64,000 nucleotides of DNA from Pseudolysinimonas kribbensis (GCF_030161895.1 NZ_BSVB01000001.1:2170001-2234000), one strand, 5' to 3'. Shown: positions 42,201 through 51,877, counted from the first letter of the stretch. Made by a program: numbers and translations. Notes: generated by a model not told the origin, from the sequence alone.

Positions 42201-42381
42201 TGCCGGGCGATCCGGATCCGTCCTGCGCCGCGAACGTCACGGTCCGGTCGGCGACGGCGTCCGGCGGCCAGGTGGCGTTCACCGGGCTCGACGTGATGCC
42301 GGCGCTGCTGTGGGCCGTCTCCTCCTCGCGGCGGGCGCGCTCATCACCCTCGCAATCCGGCTCCGTCGTCGTCGTAGCTGA
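33228..42381 (+). CDS. Giant surface adhesin with DUF11/DUF7927-type repeats, five frame breaks
   Basis: About 3,052 residues after repair at 33746-33750, 34325-34328, 37621-37624, 41706-41710 and 42317 (one base each). A long n-region precedes a signal helix (residues about 42-65, cut after ANA). A unique N-terminal region runs to residue 650, followed by about three DUF11-like domains, then 15 repeats of about 125-130 residues (36526-42249). Each repeat has the core YTV.K...TYT..VTNTG..YTA, VLDDA.Y..DA and TYSVTV, and ends in a Cys pair. The C-terminus has VAFTG, a hydrophobic helix and RLRRRRS, a sortase-like anchor. ATG 33228 follows AGGGGGAG. Predicted cell-wall-linked stalk adhesin; ligand unknown. 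Confidence 0.85.
36526..42249 (+). repeat. Fifteen tandem DUF7927-like repeats with a seven-repeat higher-order unit
   Basis: The VLDDA-equivalent codons start at 36670, 37063, 37438, 37812, 38196, 38577, 38964, 39339, 39714, 40089, 40464, 40848, 41229, 41616 and 41993. After adding the base missing near 37622, spacings from repeat 2 are 375, 375, 384, 381, 387, 375, 375, then again 375, 375, 384, 381, 387. Repeats 2-7 therefore align with 9-14 at a constant 2,652 bases (884 codons). Shared marks, such as FTPPGVGNC in repeats 4 and 11 and TGSTGNC in 5 and 12, support duplication of a seven-repeat block. Confidence 0.85.
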
Positions 42382-42416
42382 TGCCGCTGCAGTCGCCACG
42401 TTCTCGGAGACAGGAG

Positions 42417-43079
42417 ATGGTCGCGGGCATGAATCGGACCACAGCGCGGGCCGGCAGGCGCTCACGGGCGGCGTCCGCCGCCATCCTGGCGGGGCTCGCC
42501 GCGCTCGCCATGACGGGGCTCACCTCCGTCGAGCCGGCAGCGGCGGTCGCTCCGCCCGCGGGCCTGTCGATCACGCTCAGTGACGCGACCACTCAGACCG
42601 AGTCCGGCGCGATCCTGACCTACACGGCTGCCGTGACCAACGCCGGCGCCAGTGCGGTCAAGGGCACACTGCAGGTCACGGTGCCCGGCTATGCGTCGTA
42701 CGCCCACTCGGCGTCGGGGAAGAAGACGGGCTCCGACCTCAGCTGGCCGATCACCGTCGGGGCGGGGAAGACGGTCAGCCGCGAGACCACCGTCCGTGTG
42801 GGCCGCATTCCCCGCGGCGAGGTGCGCTTCACGACCCTGGCGACCCTGTATCCGGAGGGGGAGCCAGGTCGGATCCTGGTCCGCACGGCGGACCCGGACG
42901 GCATCCGGGGAGTCGTCGATCCGGCACACTCGGTGCGGTCGCCCGGAGCCTCGGCGGGGCAGTCGAACGCGCCCCTGGTCATCACCGCGATCATCGGCGG
43001 CGCCATCATCGTGGTCGCGCTCGCCGTGCTGCTGTGGATCCGCGGGCGCCGGCGCGCACGGGCACGCTCCGCCACCTGA
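42417..43079 (+). CDS. Small secreted DUF11-like membrane-anchored protein
   Basis: About 220 residues. A signal peptide (AILAGLAALAMTGLTSVEPAAA) is followed by one beta-sandwich-like domain starting LSITLSDATTQTESGAILTY and resembling DUF11. A membrane helix (ITAIIGGAIIVVALAVLLW) and a basic tail RGRRRARAR end it. No repeat or sorting motif. GGAG 7 nt ahead supports ATG 42417; ATG 42381, which overlaps the adhesin stop, and 42429 are alternatives. Position suggests co-transcription and co-function with the adhesin, perhaps as a membrane-proximal partner. No family with known function is recognised. Confidence 0.65.
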   Translation: MVAGMNRTTARAGRRSRAASAAILAGLAALAMTGLTSVEPAAAVAPPAGLSITLSDATTQTESGAILTYTAAVTNAGASAVKGTLQVTVPGYASYAHSASGKKTGSDLSWPITVGAGKTVSRETTVRVGRIPRGEVRFTTLATLYPEGEPGRILVRTADPDGIRGVVDPAHSVRSPGASAGQSNAPLVITAIIGGAIIVVALAVLLWIRGRRRARARSAT

Positions 43080-43113
43080 GCCCGGTCGCCCCGAGCGGGC
43101 GGGTGCGCCGGAA

Positions 43114-43171
43114 TTGGCCGAATCGACGCCGATCGACTAACCTATTGAGGTTGCCCACCCGCGTGGGCGAC
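43114..43171 (+). promoter_or_regulatory. rplM promoter and 5'-end stem-loop
   Basis: TTGGCC (43114-43119) and TAACCT (43138-43143) are spaced by 18 nt, so transcription would begin near 43150. Exactly there starts a 9-bp hairpin: GTTGCCCAC (43150-43158), loop CCGC, GTGGGCGAC (43163-43171), with one G-U pair. This could stabilise the mRNA or serve as an L13-type leader. Confidence 0.6.
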
Positions 43172-43265
43172 GTTCCGAGCCCTCCACCGCAGGGTTCCCG
43201 GCGATCCGCCGAGAACGCTCACCGGAGCGGGATTCACGATTCTCCTCGACAGAAACGAGTCATTC

Positions 43266-43712
43266 ATGACGCGTACGTTCAGCCCCAAGCCGGCGGACAT
43301 CAAGCGCGACTGGGTCGTCATCGACGCGACCGACGTCGTGCTCGGCCGTCTCGCCAGCCACGCTGCGGCGCTGCTCCGCGGTAAGCACAAGCCCACCTTC
43401 GCCCCCCACATGGACATGGGCGACTTCGTCATCGTCATCAACGCCGAGAAGGTCGCGCTGACGGGCCAGAAGCTCGAGAAGAAGCTCGCCTACCGCCACT
43501 CGGGCTACCCGGGCGGCCTCTCGAGCGAGACCTACATCGAGATGCTCGAGAAGCACCCGACGCGCGCCGTGGAGAAGGCCGTGCGCGGCATGCTCCCGAA
43601 GAACTCGCTGGGCCGTGCCCAGATCAAGAAGTTGAAGGTCTACGCGGGCGCCGAGCACCCGCACGCCGCGCAGCAGCCCACGCCCTACACCCTCAACCAG
43701 GTCGCGCAGTAA
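43266..43712 (+). CDS. rplM: 50S ribosomal protein L13
   Basis: Early-assembly large-subunit protein, 148 residues. [40 protein letters not shown] and [19 protein letters not shown] are conserved. The gene forms an operon with rpsI (29-nt gap). In many actinobacteria truA lies close upstream; here the adhesin block separates them. Confidence 0.97.
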   Translation: MTRTFSPKPADIKRDWVVIDATDVVLGRLASHAAALLRGKHKPTFAPHMDMGDFVIVINAEKVALTGQKLEKKLAYRHSGYPGGLSSETYIEMLEKHPTRAVEKAVRGMLPKNSLGRAQIKKLKVYAGAEHPHAAQQPTPYTLNQVAQ

Positions 43713-43741
43713 GCGCCCGCATCGACTTCTTAGGACAGACA

Positions 43742-44227
43742 ATGGCGAACATCGAGGACCTGGCTCCCGAGCTCCAGAGCTATTCCACCGAGACCCCGGC
43801 CGAGGAGACCGCCGAGGTCCGCGCTCCGCGCAACCTCAGCGTGCCCGGCGCGGCTGTCGGCCGACGCAAGGAGGCCATCGCCCGCGCGCGACTGACGCCC
43901 GGCACCGGCGGCTTCATCGTCAACGGGCGCTCGCTCGAGGACTACTTCCCCAACAAGCTGCACCAGCAGCTCATCAACGATCCGTTCAAGGTGCTCGAGC
44001 TCGCGGGCAGCTACGACGTGACGGCGAAGATCACCGGCGGCGGACCCTCGGGCCAGGCCGGTGCCCTGCGCCTGGCGATCGCACGCGCGCTCAACGAGAT
44101 CGACCGCGAGAACAACCGCCCCGCCCTCAAGAAGGCCGGATTCCTCACTCGCGACGCCCGCGTCATCGAGCGCAAGAAGGCCGGTCTCAAGAAGGCCCGC
44201 AAGGCGTCGCAGTTCTCCAAGCGGTAA
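43742..44227 (+). CDS. rpsI: 30S ribosomal protein S9
   Basis: Head protein whose C-terminal tail contacts P-site tRNA, 161 residues. [38 protein letters not shown] and the end [11 protein letters not shown] are standard. The first 35 residues are an acidic extension common in actinobacterial S9. glmM starts 5 nt later. Confidence 0.97.
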   Translation: MANIEDLAPELQSYSTETPAEETAEVRAPRNLSVPGAAVGRRKEAIARARLTPGTGGFIVNGRSLEDYFPNKLHQQLINDPFKVLELAGSYDVTAKITGGGPSGQAGALRLAIARALNEIDRENNRPALKKAGFLTRDARVIERKKAGLKKARKASQFSKR

Positions 44228-44232
44228 CCGCC

Positions 44233-45601
44233 ATGCCCCGCCTGTTCGGGACCGACGGAGTCCGGGGCCTGGCCAACGGCGACGTCGTCACCGCGGACCT
44301 GGCCCTCGGGCTCGCCCAGGCGGCGGCGCGGGTGCTCACGCACGGTCGGCACGCCGACCAGCTGCGCACCGAGGGCCGCCGGCCCACCGCTGTTCTGGCG
44401 CGCGACCCGCGAGTCTCGGGCGAGTTCATCGCCGCGGCTGTCGCCGCCGGGCTCGCCAGCTCCGGCGTCGACGTGCTGGATGCCGGAGTCATCCCGACCC
44501 CGGCCGCGGCGTTCCTGATCGGCGACATCGACGCCGACTTCGGCGTCGTCGTCTCCGCCTCGCACAACCCGGCGGCCGACAACGGCATCAAGTTCTTCGC
44601 GATCGGCGGCACCAAGCTGCCCGACGAGGTCGAGGACCGGATCGAGCTCGCGCTCAGCCAGCCGAAGATGACGCCGACCGGCGGGGAGTGGGCCGCATCC
44701 GGCGCTTCTCCGACGCCGAGGACCGCTACATCGTGCACCTCGTCGGCACGCTCGACGTGCGGCTCGAGGGCCTGCACGTGGTGATCGACGCGGCGCACGG
44801 GGCGGCATCCGGAGCGTCGCCGGAGGCGTTCGCGCTCGCCGGCGCGAAGGTCACCGTGATCGGCGCCGACCCCGACGGTCTCAACATCAACGACGGCGTC
44901 GGGTCGACCCACCTCGACCACCTCCGTTCGGCGGTGCTCGAGCACCACGCCGACCTCGGCATCGCGCACGACGGCGACGCCGACCGCTGCCTCGCGATCG
45001 ACGCGAACGGCGAGATCGTCGACGGCGACCGGATGATGGCGATCCTGGCGGTGTCGCTCAAGGAGCGCGGTCTGCTGGCCCGCGACTCCTCGTGGCCACG
45101 GTCATGAGCAACCTCGGCCTGCGCATCGCGATGCAGGAGCACGGCATCCGGATGGTCGAGACCAAGGTCGGCGACCGCTATGTGCTCGAGGAGCTCGACG
45201 CGCAGCAGCTCAGCCTCGGCGGGGAGCAGTCGGGGCACATCATCTTCCGCGACCACGCGACGACCGGCGACGGCATCCTGACCGGACTGCAGCTCGCCGC
45301 CGAGATCGTGCGCAGCGGCAAGCCGCTCGCGGAGCTCGCCGAGGTCATGACGGTCTACCCGCAGGTGCTGCTGAACGTGAAGGGCGTCGACCGCGAGCGG
45401 CTCGACTCCGACGAGGCCGTGGCCGCGGCGGTGGCGGCGGCGCAGGAGCGGCTCGGGTCGACCGGCCGCGTGCTGCTGCGCCCGTCCGGCACGGAGCCGC
45501 TCGTGCGTGTCATGGTGGAGGCGGAGGATCACGACGCCGCGGTCGCCATCGCCGACGAACTCGCGGATGTCGTCCGGGATCGGCTCGCGGTCGTCGCCTG
45601 A
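44233..45601 (+). CDS. glmM: Phosphoglucosamine mutase, two frame breaks
   Basis: Converts glucosamine-6-phosphate to glucosamine-1-phosphate for peptidoglycan precursors. About 456 residues after repair. [13 protein letters not shown] starts it; [18 protein letters not shown] carries the phosphoserine; [15 protein letters not shown] is the metal loop; [10 protein letters not shown] is the sugar-binding loop; [13 protein letters not shown] binds phosphate. The frame breaks at the G-run 44683-44686 and at CC 45088-45089; one G and one C restore it. The gene is essential, so both are probably sequence errors. It works one step after GlmS, encoded at 47051. Confidence 0.93.
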
Positions 45602-45628
45602 GATCCTCTCCGAGCCGAGGAGGACACC

Positions 45629-46072
45629 ATGCCGCTGAGCGGCGAGTACGCACCGAGCACCGCCGAGTGGGCGCGCAAGCAGGCCGACGTCTATGAGGCG
45701 AGCGGCGGCGCCGAGTCGCCCGATATGCGCGGCAGGCCGATCATCGTGCTGACGAGCGTCGGCGCGAAGACGGGCAAGCTGCGCAAGACGGCGCTCATGC
45801 GGGTCGAGCACGACGGCGAGTACGCGGTCGTCGCGTCGATGGGCGGCGCCCCGAAGCATCCGGTCTGGTACTGGAACCTCGTCAAGAACCCGCACGTCGA
45901 GTTGCAGGACGGCCCCGAGAAGCACGACTACACGGCTCGGGAGCTCGACGGCGACGAGTACCGCACGTGGTGGGAACGCGCCGTTGCGGCGTGGCCCGAC
46001 TACGCGGTCTATCAGACCAGGACCGAGCGCCGGATCCCCGTGTTCCTGCTGGAGCGCGCGCTGGAGTCCTAG
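45629..46072 (+). CDS. Deazaflavin (F420)-dependent nitroreductase family protein
   Basis: A 147-residue single-domain protein of the Ddn split-barrel family. The hallmark [20 protein letters not shown] binds the F420 phosphate region in known members; [20 protein letters not shown] is the second conserved block. GAGGAGGAC before ATG is a strong ribosome binding site. The physiological substrate is unknown in most of the family. The stop shares CTAG (46069-46072) with the convergent coaA stop. Confidence 0.88.
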   Translation: MPLSGEYAPSTAEWARKQADVYEASGGAESPDMRGRPIIVLTSVGAKTGKLRKTALMRVEHDGEYAVVASMGGAPKHPVWYWNLVKNPHVELQDGPEKHDYTARELDGDEYRTWWERAVAAWPDYAVYQTRTERRIPVFLLERALES

Positions 46073-47007
46073 AGCTTGCGCAGCAGTACCGTCGACACGG
46101 AGTGATCCGCGTCCTTGCGCAGCACGAGCGACGCGCGGCCCCGGGTGGGCAGCACGTTCTGCTCGAGGTTGGGGCCGTTGATTTCCGCCCAGATCGAGCG
46201 GGCGCGGGCGACCGCCTCGCCCTCCGTGAGGTCGGCGTAGCGGTGGAAGTAGCTGTCCGGGTCGGCGAACGCGCCGCGTTGGAGGCGCAGGAACCGCTCG
46301 ACGTACCAGCGCTCGATGTCGGCCGTGCGGGCATCCACGTAGATCGTGAAGTCGAACAGGTCGCTCACCGCGAGCCGACCGCCGACCGCCGGCTGCAGCA
46401 CGTTCAGGCCTTCCACGATCAGGATGTCGGGGCGCTTCACGACGACCGCCTGCCCGGGCACGATGTCGTAGACGAGATGCGAGTAGACGGGTGCGCTCAC
46501 CTCGGATGCGCCGCTCTTGACCTCGCTCACGAACCGCACCAGCCCCCGGCGGTCGTAGCTCTCGGGGAAGCCCTTGCGCTGCATGAGTCCGCGCCGCTCG
46601 AGCTCGGCGTTGGGCAGCAGGAACCCGTCCGTCGTGACGAGCTCGACCTGCGGGGTGTCGGGGAATCGGGCGAGCATCTCGCGCAGCAGCCGGGCGATCG
46701 TCGACTTGCCGACCGCGACGGAGCCGGCCACGCCGATGACGAACGGCGTCGGCGCGATGTCGTGCCGCAGGAACTCGCTCGCGGCCCGGCGGGTGCCGCG
46801 GGCACCCTGCACGTAGAGGTTGAGCAGACGGCTGAGGGGCACGTAGACCTCGGCGACCTCGTCGAGGTCGAGGGGGTCGCCGAGGCTGCGCAGACGCTCG
46901 ATGTCGCGTTCGGTGAGCTGCATCGGCGCGCTCGGCGCGAGGGCGGCCCAGTCGCGGCGCTCGATCTCGACGAACGGCGTCGTTCCGGAGGCGCCGAGGT
47001 CGGACAT
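46069..47007 (-). CDS. coaA: Pantothenate kinase, type I
   Basis: First step of coenzyme A synthesis. 312 residues with [19 protein letters not shown] (P-loop), [20 protein letters not shown] and [15 protein letters not shown]. The ATG at 47007 is chosen because TAATCT (complement of 47015-47020) lies 7 nt upstream, implying a leaderless mRNA; a longer frame to 47052 would run into the glmS start. Divergent from glmS, convergent with the Ddn-like gene. Confidence 0.95.
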   Translation of the reverse strand: MSDLGASGTTPFVEIERRDWAALAPSAPMQLTERDIERLRSLGDPLDLDEVAEVYVPLSRLLNLYVQGARGTRRAASEFLRHDIAPTPFVIGVAGSVAVGKSTIARLLREMLARFPDTPQVELVTTDGFLLPNAELERRGLMQRKGFPESYDRRGLVRFVSEVKSGASEVSAPVYSHLVYDIVPGQAVVVKRPDILIVEGLNVLQPAVGGRLAVSDLFDFTIYVDARTADIERWYVERFLRLQRGAFADPDSYFHRYADLTEGEAVARARSIWAEINGPNLEQNVLPTRGRASLVLRKDADHSVSTVLLRKL

Positions 47008-47014
47008 CCGCACC

Positions 47015-47043
47015 AGATTACCGACAGGGCCAGACCATAGGAT
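47015..47043. promoter_or_regulatory. Divergent promoters of coaA and glmS
   Basis: On the minus strand TAATCT (47020-47015) lies 7 nt before the coaA ATG. On the plus strand TAGGAT (47038-47043) lies 7 nt before the glmS ATG. The coding regions are 43 bp apart, so both genes are predicted to have leaderless mRNAs from back-to-back promoters. No ribosome binding site is seen for either. Confidence 0.6.
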
Positions 47044-47050
47044 CGAGCCC

Positions 47051-48894
47051 ATGTGCGGAATCGTGGGCTACGTCGGTCCGGGCAGCACCGTCGACGTGCT
47101 CCTCGGGGCCTCCGGCGCCTCGAGTACCGCGGGTACGACTCCGCCGGCGTCGCCGTGCTCGGCGTGGACGGCGTGCTGCGCACGCGCAAGAAGGCCGGCA
47201 AGCTCGGGGCGCTCGTCGACGACCTCGACCGCAGCGGCATGGCCGACGGCCGCACTGGCATCGGGCACACGCGGTGGGCGACCCACGGCGGCCCCACCGA
47301 CGCGAATGCGCACCCGCACCTGGGCGACGACGGGCGGCTCGCGCTCATCCACAACGGCATCATCGAGAACTTCGCCGAGCTCAAGGCGGAGCTCGGCGAC
47401 GAGGACTTCACGAGCGAGACCGACACCGAGGTCGCGGCGCTGCTCGTCGGCCGGGCTTACCGCGAGACCGGTGACCTCACCGAGGCGCTGCGCCGAACCG
47501 TCGCCCGGCTGGAGGGCGCCTTCACGCTCCTCGTCATGCACCAGGACGCGCCGGGCGTCGTCGTCGGCGCGCGGCGCAACTCGCCCCTCGTGATCGGGCT
47601 GGGCGACGGCGAGAACTTCCTCGGCTCCGACGTCGCCGCGTTCGTCGAGCACACCCGGCGCGCGATGGAGATCGGGCAGGACCAGATCGTGACGATCCGG
47701 CCGGATGGCGTCGAGGTCGCCGACTTCGCGGGCACCCCCGTCGCCGCCACCGAGTTCGAGATCGCCTGGGACGCGTCCGCCGCCGAGAAGGGCGGCTGGT
47801 CGAGCTTCATGCGCAAGGAGATCAGCGAGGAGCCCGCGGCCGTCGCCAACACGCTTCTCGGCCGGATCCATGACGGCGCTGTGACGCTCCCCGAGCTCGA
47901 CGACATCGCAGACACGCTCACCGGCATCGACCGGGTGATCGTGCTGGCCTGCGGCACGGCGGCGTACGCGGGGCTCGTCGGCCGCTACGCGATCGAGTCG
48001 TGGGCCGGGCTGCCCGTCGACGTCGAGCTCTCGCACGAGTTCGGGTACCGCGATCCGGTCGTGAACGAGCGCACCCTCGTCGTCTCGGTGAGCCAGTCGG
48101 GCGAGACGATGGACACCCTGCTCGCGGTGCGCGCCGCGAAGGAGCGGGGCGCCCACACGGTCTCCATCTGCAACACGCAGGGCGCGACGATCCCCCGCGA
48201 GTCCGACGCCGTGCTCTACACGCACGCCGGGCCGGAGGTCGCGGTCGCCTCGACGAAGGCGTTCGTCGCCCAGATCACGGCCCTCTACCTGCTGGGCCTG
48301 CACCTCGCCCGGCTGCGCGGTGCGCTCGACGAGCCGGCGATCGCGAAGCTGCTGGCCGAGCTGCAGGACATCCCCGACAAGCTCGACCAGGTGGTCGAGT
48401 CGACGCCGGCCCGCATCGCGGAGTTCGCGCACTGGATGGCCGACACGCAGTCCGTGCTGTTCCTCGGTCGGCACGTCGGCTACCCGATCGCGCTCGAGGG
48501 GGCGCTCAAGCTCAAGGAGCTCGCGTACATCCACGCGGAGGGCTTCGCCGCGGGTGAGCTGAAGCACGGCCCGATCGCGCTCATCGAGCCCGGGCAGATC
48601 GTGTTCGTGATCGTGCCGAGCCCGCGCAACGAGCACTCGCTGCATAAGAAGGTGGTCTCCAACATCCAGGAGATCCGCGCGCGCGGGGCGCGGGTCATCG
48701 CCGTCGCGGAGATCGGCGACGTCGCGGTCGCGCCGTTCGCGGACGAGGTGATCCGGATCCCGTTCGCCGCCCCCATGTTCGAGCCGTTGCTCGCGGTCGT
48801 GCCGCTGCACGTGTTCGCCATGGAGCTCGCCTCGGCCAAGGGTCTCGACGTCGACCAGCCGCGCAACCTGGCCAAGTCGGTCACGGTCGAGTGA
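47051..48894 (+). CDS. glmS: Glutamine-fructose-6-phosphate aminotransferase, one frame break
   Basis: Makes glucosamine-6-phosphate from fructose-6-phosphate and glutamine. About 614 residues after repair. The N-terminal Cys of MCGIVGYVG is the glutaminase nucleophile; [19 protein letters not shown] is the glutamine site. Two SIS domains follow ([25 protein letters not shown]) with C-terminal [13 protein letters not shown]. The frame breaks at the G-run 47105-47108; one more G gives [17 protein letters not shown]. No glmS ribozyme-like leader is possible because the promoter abuts the ATG. Confidence 0.95.
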
Positions 48895-48898
48895 TCCG

Positions 48899-49252
48899 AT
48901 GGCCGTCGTCGGGATCGGCGTCGACGTCGTCGACCTCGCCCGGTTCGAGCGCGCCCTGAGCCGCACGCCCGTGCTGCTCGAGCGCCTGTTCGCCCCCAGC
49001 GAACGCGAGCGCCCGCTGCGGTCGCTGGCGGGACGGTTCGCGGCCAAGGAGGCCGTCATCAAGGCGCTCGGCGAGTCGACGGGCGTCGGCTGGCACGACA
49101 TGGTCGTGGTGAGCGACGACCTCGGCAACCCCGCGGTCGAGCTCTCGGGGGCGGCCGCGGCGCTCGCCGACGCGCGCGGCATCACGTCGTGGCACCTGTC
49201 GATGTCGCACGACGCCGGCGTCGCGGTCGCGATGGTGGTGGCCGAGCGATGA
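48899..49252 (+). CDS. acpS: Holo-[acyl-carrier-protein] synthase
   Basis: Transfers 4'-phosphopantetheine from CoA to acyl carrier protein. 117 residues with GIGVDVVDLARFERAL (metal-binding Asp) and GRFAAKEAVIKALGEST (catalytic Lys-Glu). It starts 4 nt after glmS and overlaps alr (ATGA). Together with coaA it covers the start and one use of the CoA pathway. Confidence 0.95.
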   Translation: MAVVGIGVDVVDLARFERALSRTPVLLERLFAPSERERPLRSLAGRFAAKEAVIKALGESTGVGWHDMVVVSDDLGNPAVELSGAAAALADARGITSWHLSMSHDAGVAVAMVVAER

Positions 49253-50327
49253 TGCGCGAGGCGCGGATCGACCTGTCCGCGATCCGGGACAACGTCGCGA
49301 AGATCCGGCGGCTCGTGGCCCCGGCGCGCGTGCTCGCGGTCGTCAAGGCGAACGGGTACGGCCACGGGCTGGAGCTCGCGGCGCGTGCCGCGCTGGAGGG
49401 CGGCGCCGACCAGCTCGGCGTCGCGGACCTGGCCGAGGCCCTCCAGCTCCGCGCCGCCGGGATCGACGCGCCCGTGCTCGCCTGGCTCCATGCTCCGGAT
49501 GCCGACTTCGACGCCGCGGTCGACGCCGGCATCGAGATCGGCGTCTCGTCGCGGGAGCAGCTCGAGCGCGCGGTGGGCGCGGTGGTGCACCTCAAGATCG
49601 ACACGGGTCTCAGCCGCAACGGCATCCCGCCGGCCGACTGGGATGCGGCGGTGGCGCGCGCCGCCGAGCTCGAGCGCACCGGCGTGCTCCGCGTGCGCGG
49701 CGTGTGGAGCCATCTCGCCAACGCCGGAGCGCGCGAGACCGAGCGGCAGCGGCGGCGCTTCGAGGATGCCGTGGCCGCGGCCCGCGCGGCCGGCCTCGAC
49801 CCCGAGGTGCGGCATCTCGCCGCGAGCGAGGCCGCGATCGCCGCTCCGGCGACGCGGTACGACCTCGTGCGCATCGGGATCGCGATGTACGGGCTGCCGC
49901 CGGCCGAGGACGTCGACGTCGCGGCCCTCGGGCTGCGCCCCGCCATGGAGCTCGCCGCGTCGGTGGCCGCCGTGCGCCGGGTGCCGGCGGGGAGGGCGTC
50001 TCGTACGGCTTCGTGCATCGCACCGAGCGCGAGACGACGCTCGCGCTCGTGCCTCTGGGCTACGCCGACGGGCTGCCGCGCGCCGCGACGGGCGAGGCGG
50101 AGGTCGCGATCGGCGGCCGCCGGCATCCCGTCGTCGGCCGGATCGCGATGGACCAGTGCGTCGTCGACGTGGGCGACGCGCACGTGGCGGTCGGCGATCG
50201 CGTCGTGGTGTGGGGCGACCCCGCGACCGGAGCACCCTCCGCGGAGGACTGGGCGGCCGCCGCCGGCACAATCGGCTACGAGATCGTCACGCGCGTCGGC
50301 CCGCGTGTGCCCCGGGTGCCGGCGTGA
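49249..50327 (+). CDS. alr: Alanine racemase, one frame break
   Basis: PLP enzyme that makes D-alanine for peptidoglycan, about 359 residues. VLAVVKANGYGHGLELAARA carries the PLP Lys; RNGIPPADW and VRHLAASEAAI are family segments; SYGFVHRTERETTLALVPLG contains the catalytic Tyr; VGRIAMDQCVVDVG follows. The frame breaks at the G-run 49989-49992; one more G gives VPAGEGVSYGF. Starts at ATGATG overlapping acpS and overlaps tsaE by GTGA. Confidence 0.94.
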
Positions 50328-50797
50328 GCGACCTCGAGCTGACGATCGCCGACCCTGAGGCGATGGAGGCGCTCGGCGAGCGGCTCGCGCGCGAGCTCCG
50401 TGCGGGCGACCTCGTGCTGCTGGAGGGCGAGCTCGGCGCCGGCAAGACGACGCTCACGCGCGGCATCGGGCGCGGGCTCGGCGCGCGCGGTGCCGTGACG
50501 AGCCCCACCTTCGTGCTCGCGCGGGAGCACCCCACGGCATCCGGCCCGCCGCTCGTGCACGTCGACGCCTACCGGCTCGGCAGCGCCGCGGAGCTCGACG
50601 ACCTCGACCTCGACCTCGAGCGCTCGATCGTCGTGGTCGAGTGGCCGAACGACCGGGTGGATGCGGATTCCTGGCTCCGGCTGCGCATCGAGCGCCCCGC
50701 GGCGGGCGACCCCGACGCCGAGGCCGAGCCGCGGCGCGTGACGATCGACGCATCCGGAGCGCGGTGGGCCCCGGTGCTGAACGCCCTGGGCTCGTAG
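50324..50797 (+). CDS. tsaE: tRNA threonylcarbamoyladenosine biosynthesis ATPase TsaE
   Basis: P-loop partner of TsaB and TsaD in t6A synthesis. 157 residues with LLEGELGAGKTTLTRGIGRG and SPTFVLAREHPT; VHVDAYRLGSAAEL and the C-terminal IVVVEWPNDR are conserved. GTG 50324 overlaps the alr stop. tsaB follows after 9 nt. Confidence 0.94.
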   Translation: MSDLELTIADPEAMEALGERLARELRAGDLVLLEGELGAGKTTLTRGIGRGLGARGAVTSPTFVLAREHPTASGPPLVHVDAYRLGSAAELDDLDLDLERSIVVVEWPNDRVDADSWLRLRIERPAAGDPDAEAEPRRVTIDASGARWAPVLNALGS

Positions 50798-50806
50798 GCT
50801 CGGATC

Positions 50807-51414
50807 GTGCTGCTCGCGATCGACACCTCGGCGGGCACGAGCGTCGCCGTCGTCGATCGCGACCGCGGCATCCTGGCGCAGGAGGACGAGGCCGACACCC
50901 GCCGCCACGCCGAGGTGATCGGTGTGCTCATCCTGCGCGCGCTCGAGCGCGCGGGCGTCGCACCCCTCGAGCTGAGCGGCGTCGTCGCCGGCATGGGACC
51001 GGGGCCGTTCACGGGACTTCGGGTCGGCATCGCGGCCGCGCGCGCCTTCGCCTCCGGCGTCGGCAGGCCGGTCGTGCCGCTCGCCTCGCACGACGCGCTC
51101 GCCCTCGATGCCACGGAGCCGATCGCCGTCGTGACCGATGCCCGACGTCGCGAGCTCGCGTGGTCGACGTACGCCGCCGCCGACGAGCTCGGCCTGCCGG
51201 TGCGCGTGGCCGGTCCGGCGCTCGCGCCGGTGGGGAGATCGACGCCGTCGTCGCCGGTTACCGACGGATCGACGCCCCGGCGATCCCGGCGGGAGCACTC
51301 GGCATGCTCGGCGAGCGGTTGTATGCGGCGGGGCGGGGCTTCGGCCCCGTCGAGCCGCTGTACCTGCGCGCCCCGGATGTCACGCTCTCCGTCCCGAAGC
51401 GGGTGGGGTCGTGA
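50807..51414 (+). CDS. tsaB: tRNA threonylcarbamoyladenosine protein TsaB, one frame break
   Basis: Inactive paralogue that dimerises with TsaD, about 202 residues. LLAIDTSAGTSVAVVD and GVVAGMGPGPFTGLRVGIAA are the Kae1-like fold motifs. The frame breaks at the G-run 51232-51235; one more G gives ALAPVGEIDAVVAGYRRID and the frame ends at 51412-51414. GTG 50807 lies 6 nt after TAGGCT (50795-50800), so an internal leaderless transcript is possible. Overlaps rimI. Confidence 0.92.
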
Positions 51415-51877
51415 CGGTGCTGCGGCGCGCCGAGGCGAGCGACCTCGACGCGATCATGGCGATCGAGCGCGCCAGCTACCCCGACGACGCCTGGTCGACC
51501 TCGTCGATGCGCGCCGAGTTGAGCGGTCCGCACGGCTACTACCTCGTCGCGGTCGACGAGAGCGGCGACGGGAGCGGCGCCGGCATCGAGGATACGGCGG
51601 GCTGCTGGCGCCCGAGGGATCACACCAGGGCGACGTCCAGACCCTCACGGTCGCCGAGCCGGCGCGCGGTCGCGGCATCGGCCGCGCGCTCCTGAACGCG
51701 CTGCTCGCGGAGGCCGGCCGCCGCGGCGCCGACGAGGTGTTCCTGGAGGTGCGCGCCGGCAACGGGATCGCGCAGGGCCTCTACGCCTCGCTCGGATTCG
51801 AGCGCATCGCGGTGCGTCCGCATTACTACCAGCCCGACGGCGAGGACGCCTGGGTGATGAGGAGGACCGCGTCGTGA
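51411..51877 (+). CDS. rimI: Ribosomal-protein-alanine N-acetyltransferase, one frame break
   Basis: GNAT acetyltransferase, about 155 residues. [20 protein letters not shown] starts the fold; [20 protein letters not shown] is the acetyl-CoA loop; [20 protein letters not shown] and [16 protein letters not shown] complete it. The frame breaks at 51590-51591; GGG instead of GG gives [11 protein letters not shown]. Between tsaB and tsaD as in many bacteria. Its natural substrate here may be S18 or other N-termini. Confidence 0.9.

Noticed and set aside
36526-42249. CRISPR array or phage tail-fibre locus suggested by the regular repeats
   Set aside because: Repeat units are about 375-387 bp, coding and diverged, with no short identical repeats or spacers and no phage genes nearby.
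33228-42381. Recent horizontal transfer of the adhesin judged from base composition
   Set aside because: Codon use and GC content look like the neighbours apart from the short upstream region. No integrase, transposase or flanking direct repeats were seen.
47038-47051. glmS riboswitch/ribozyme leader
   Set aside because: The -10 box is 7 nt from the ATG, leaving no room for a leader.
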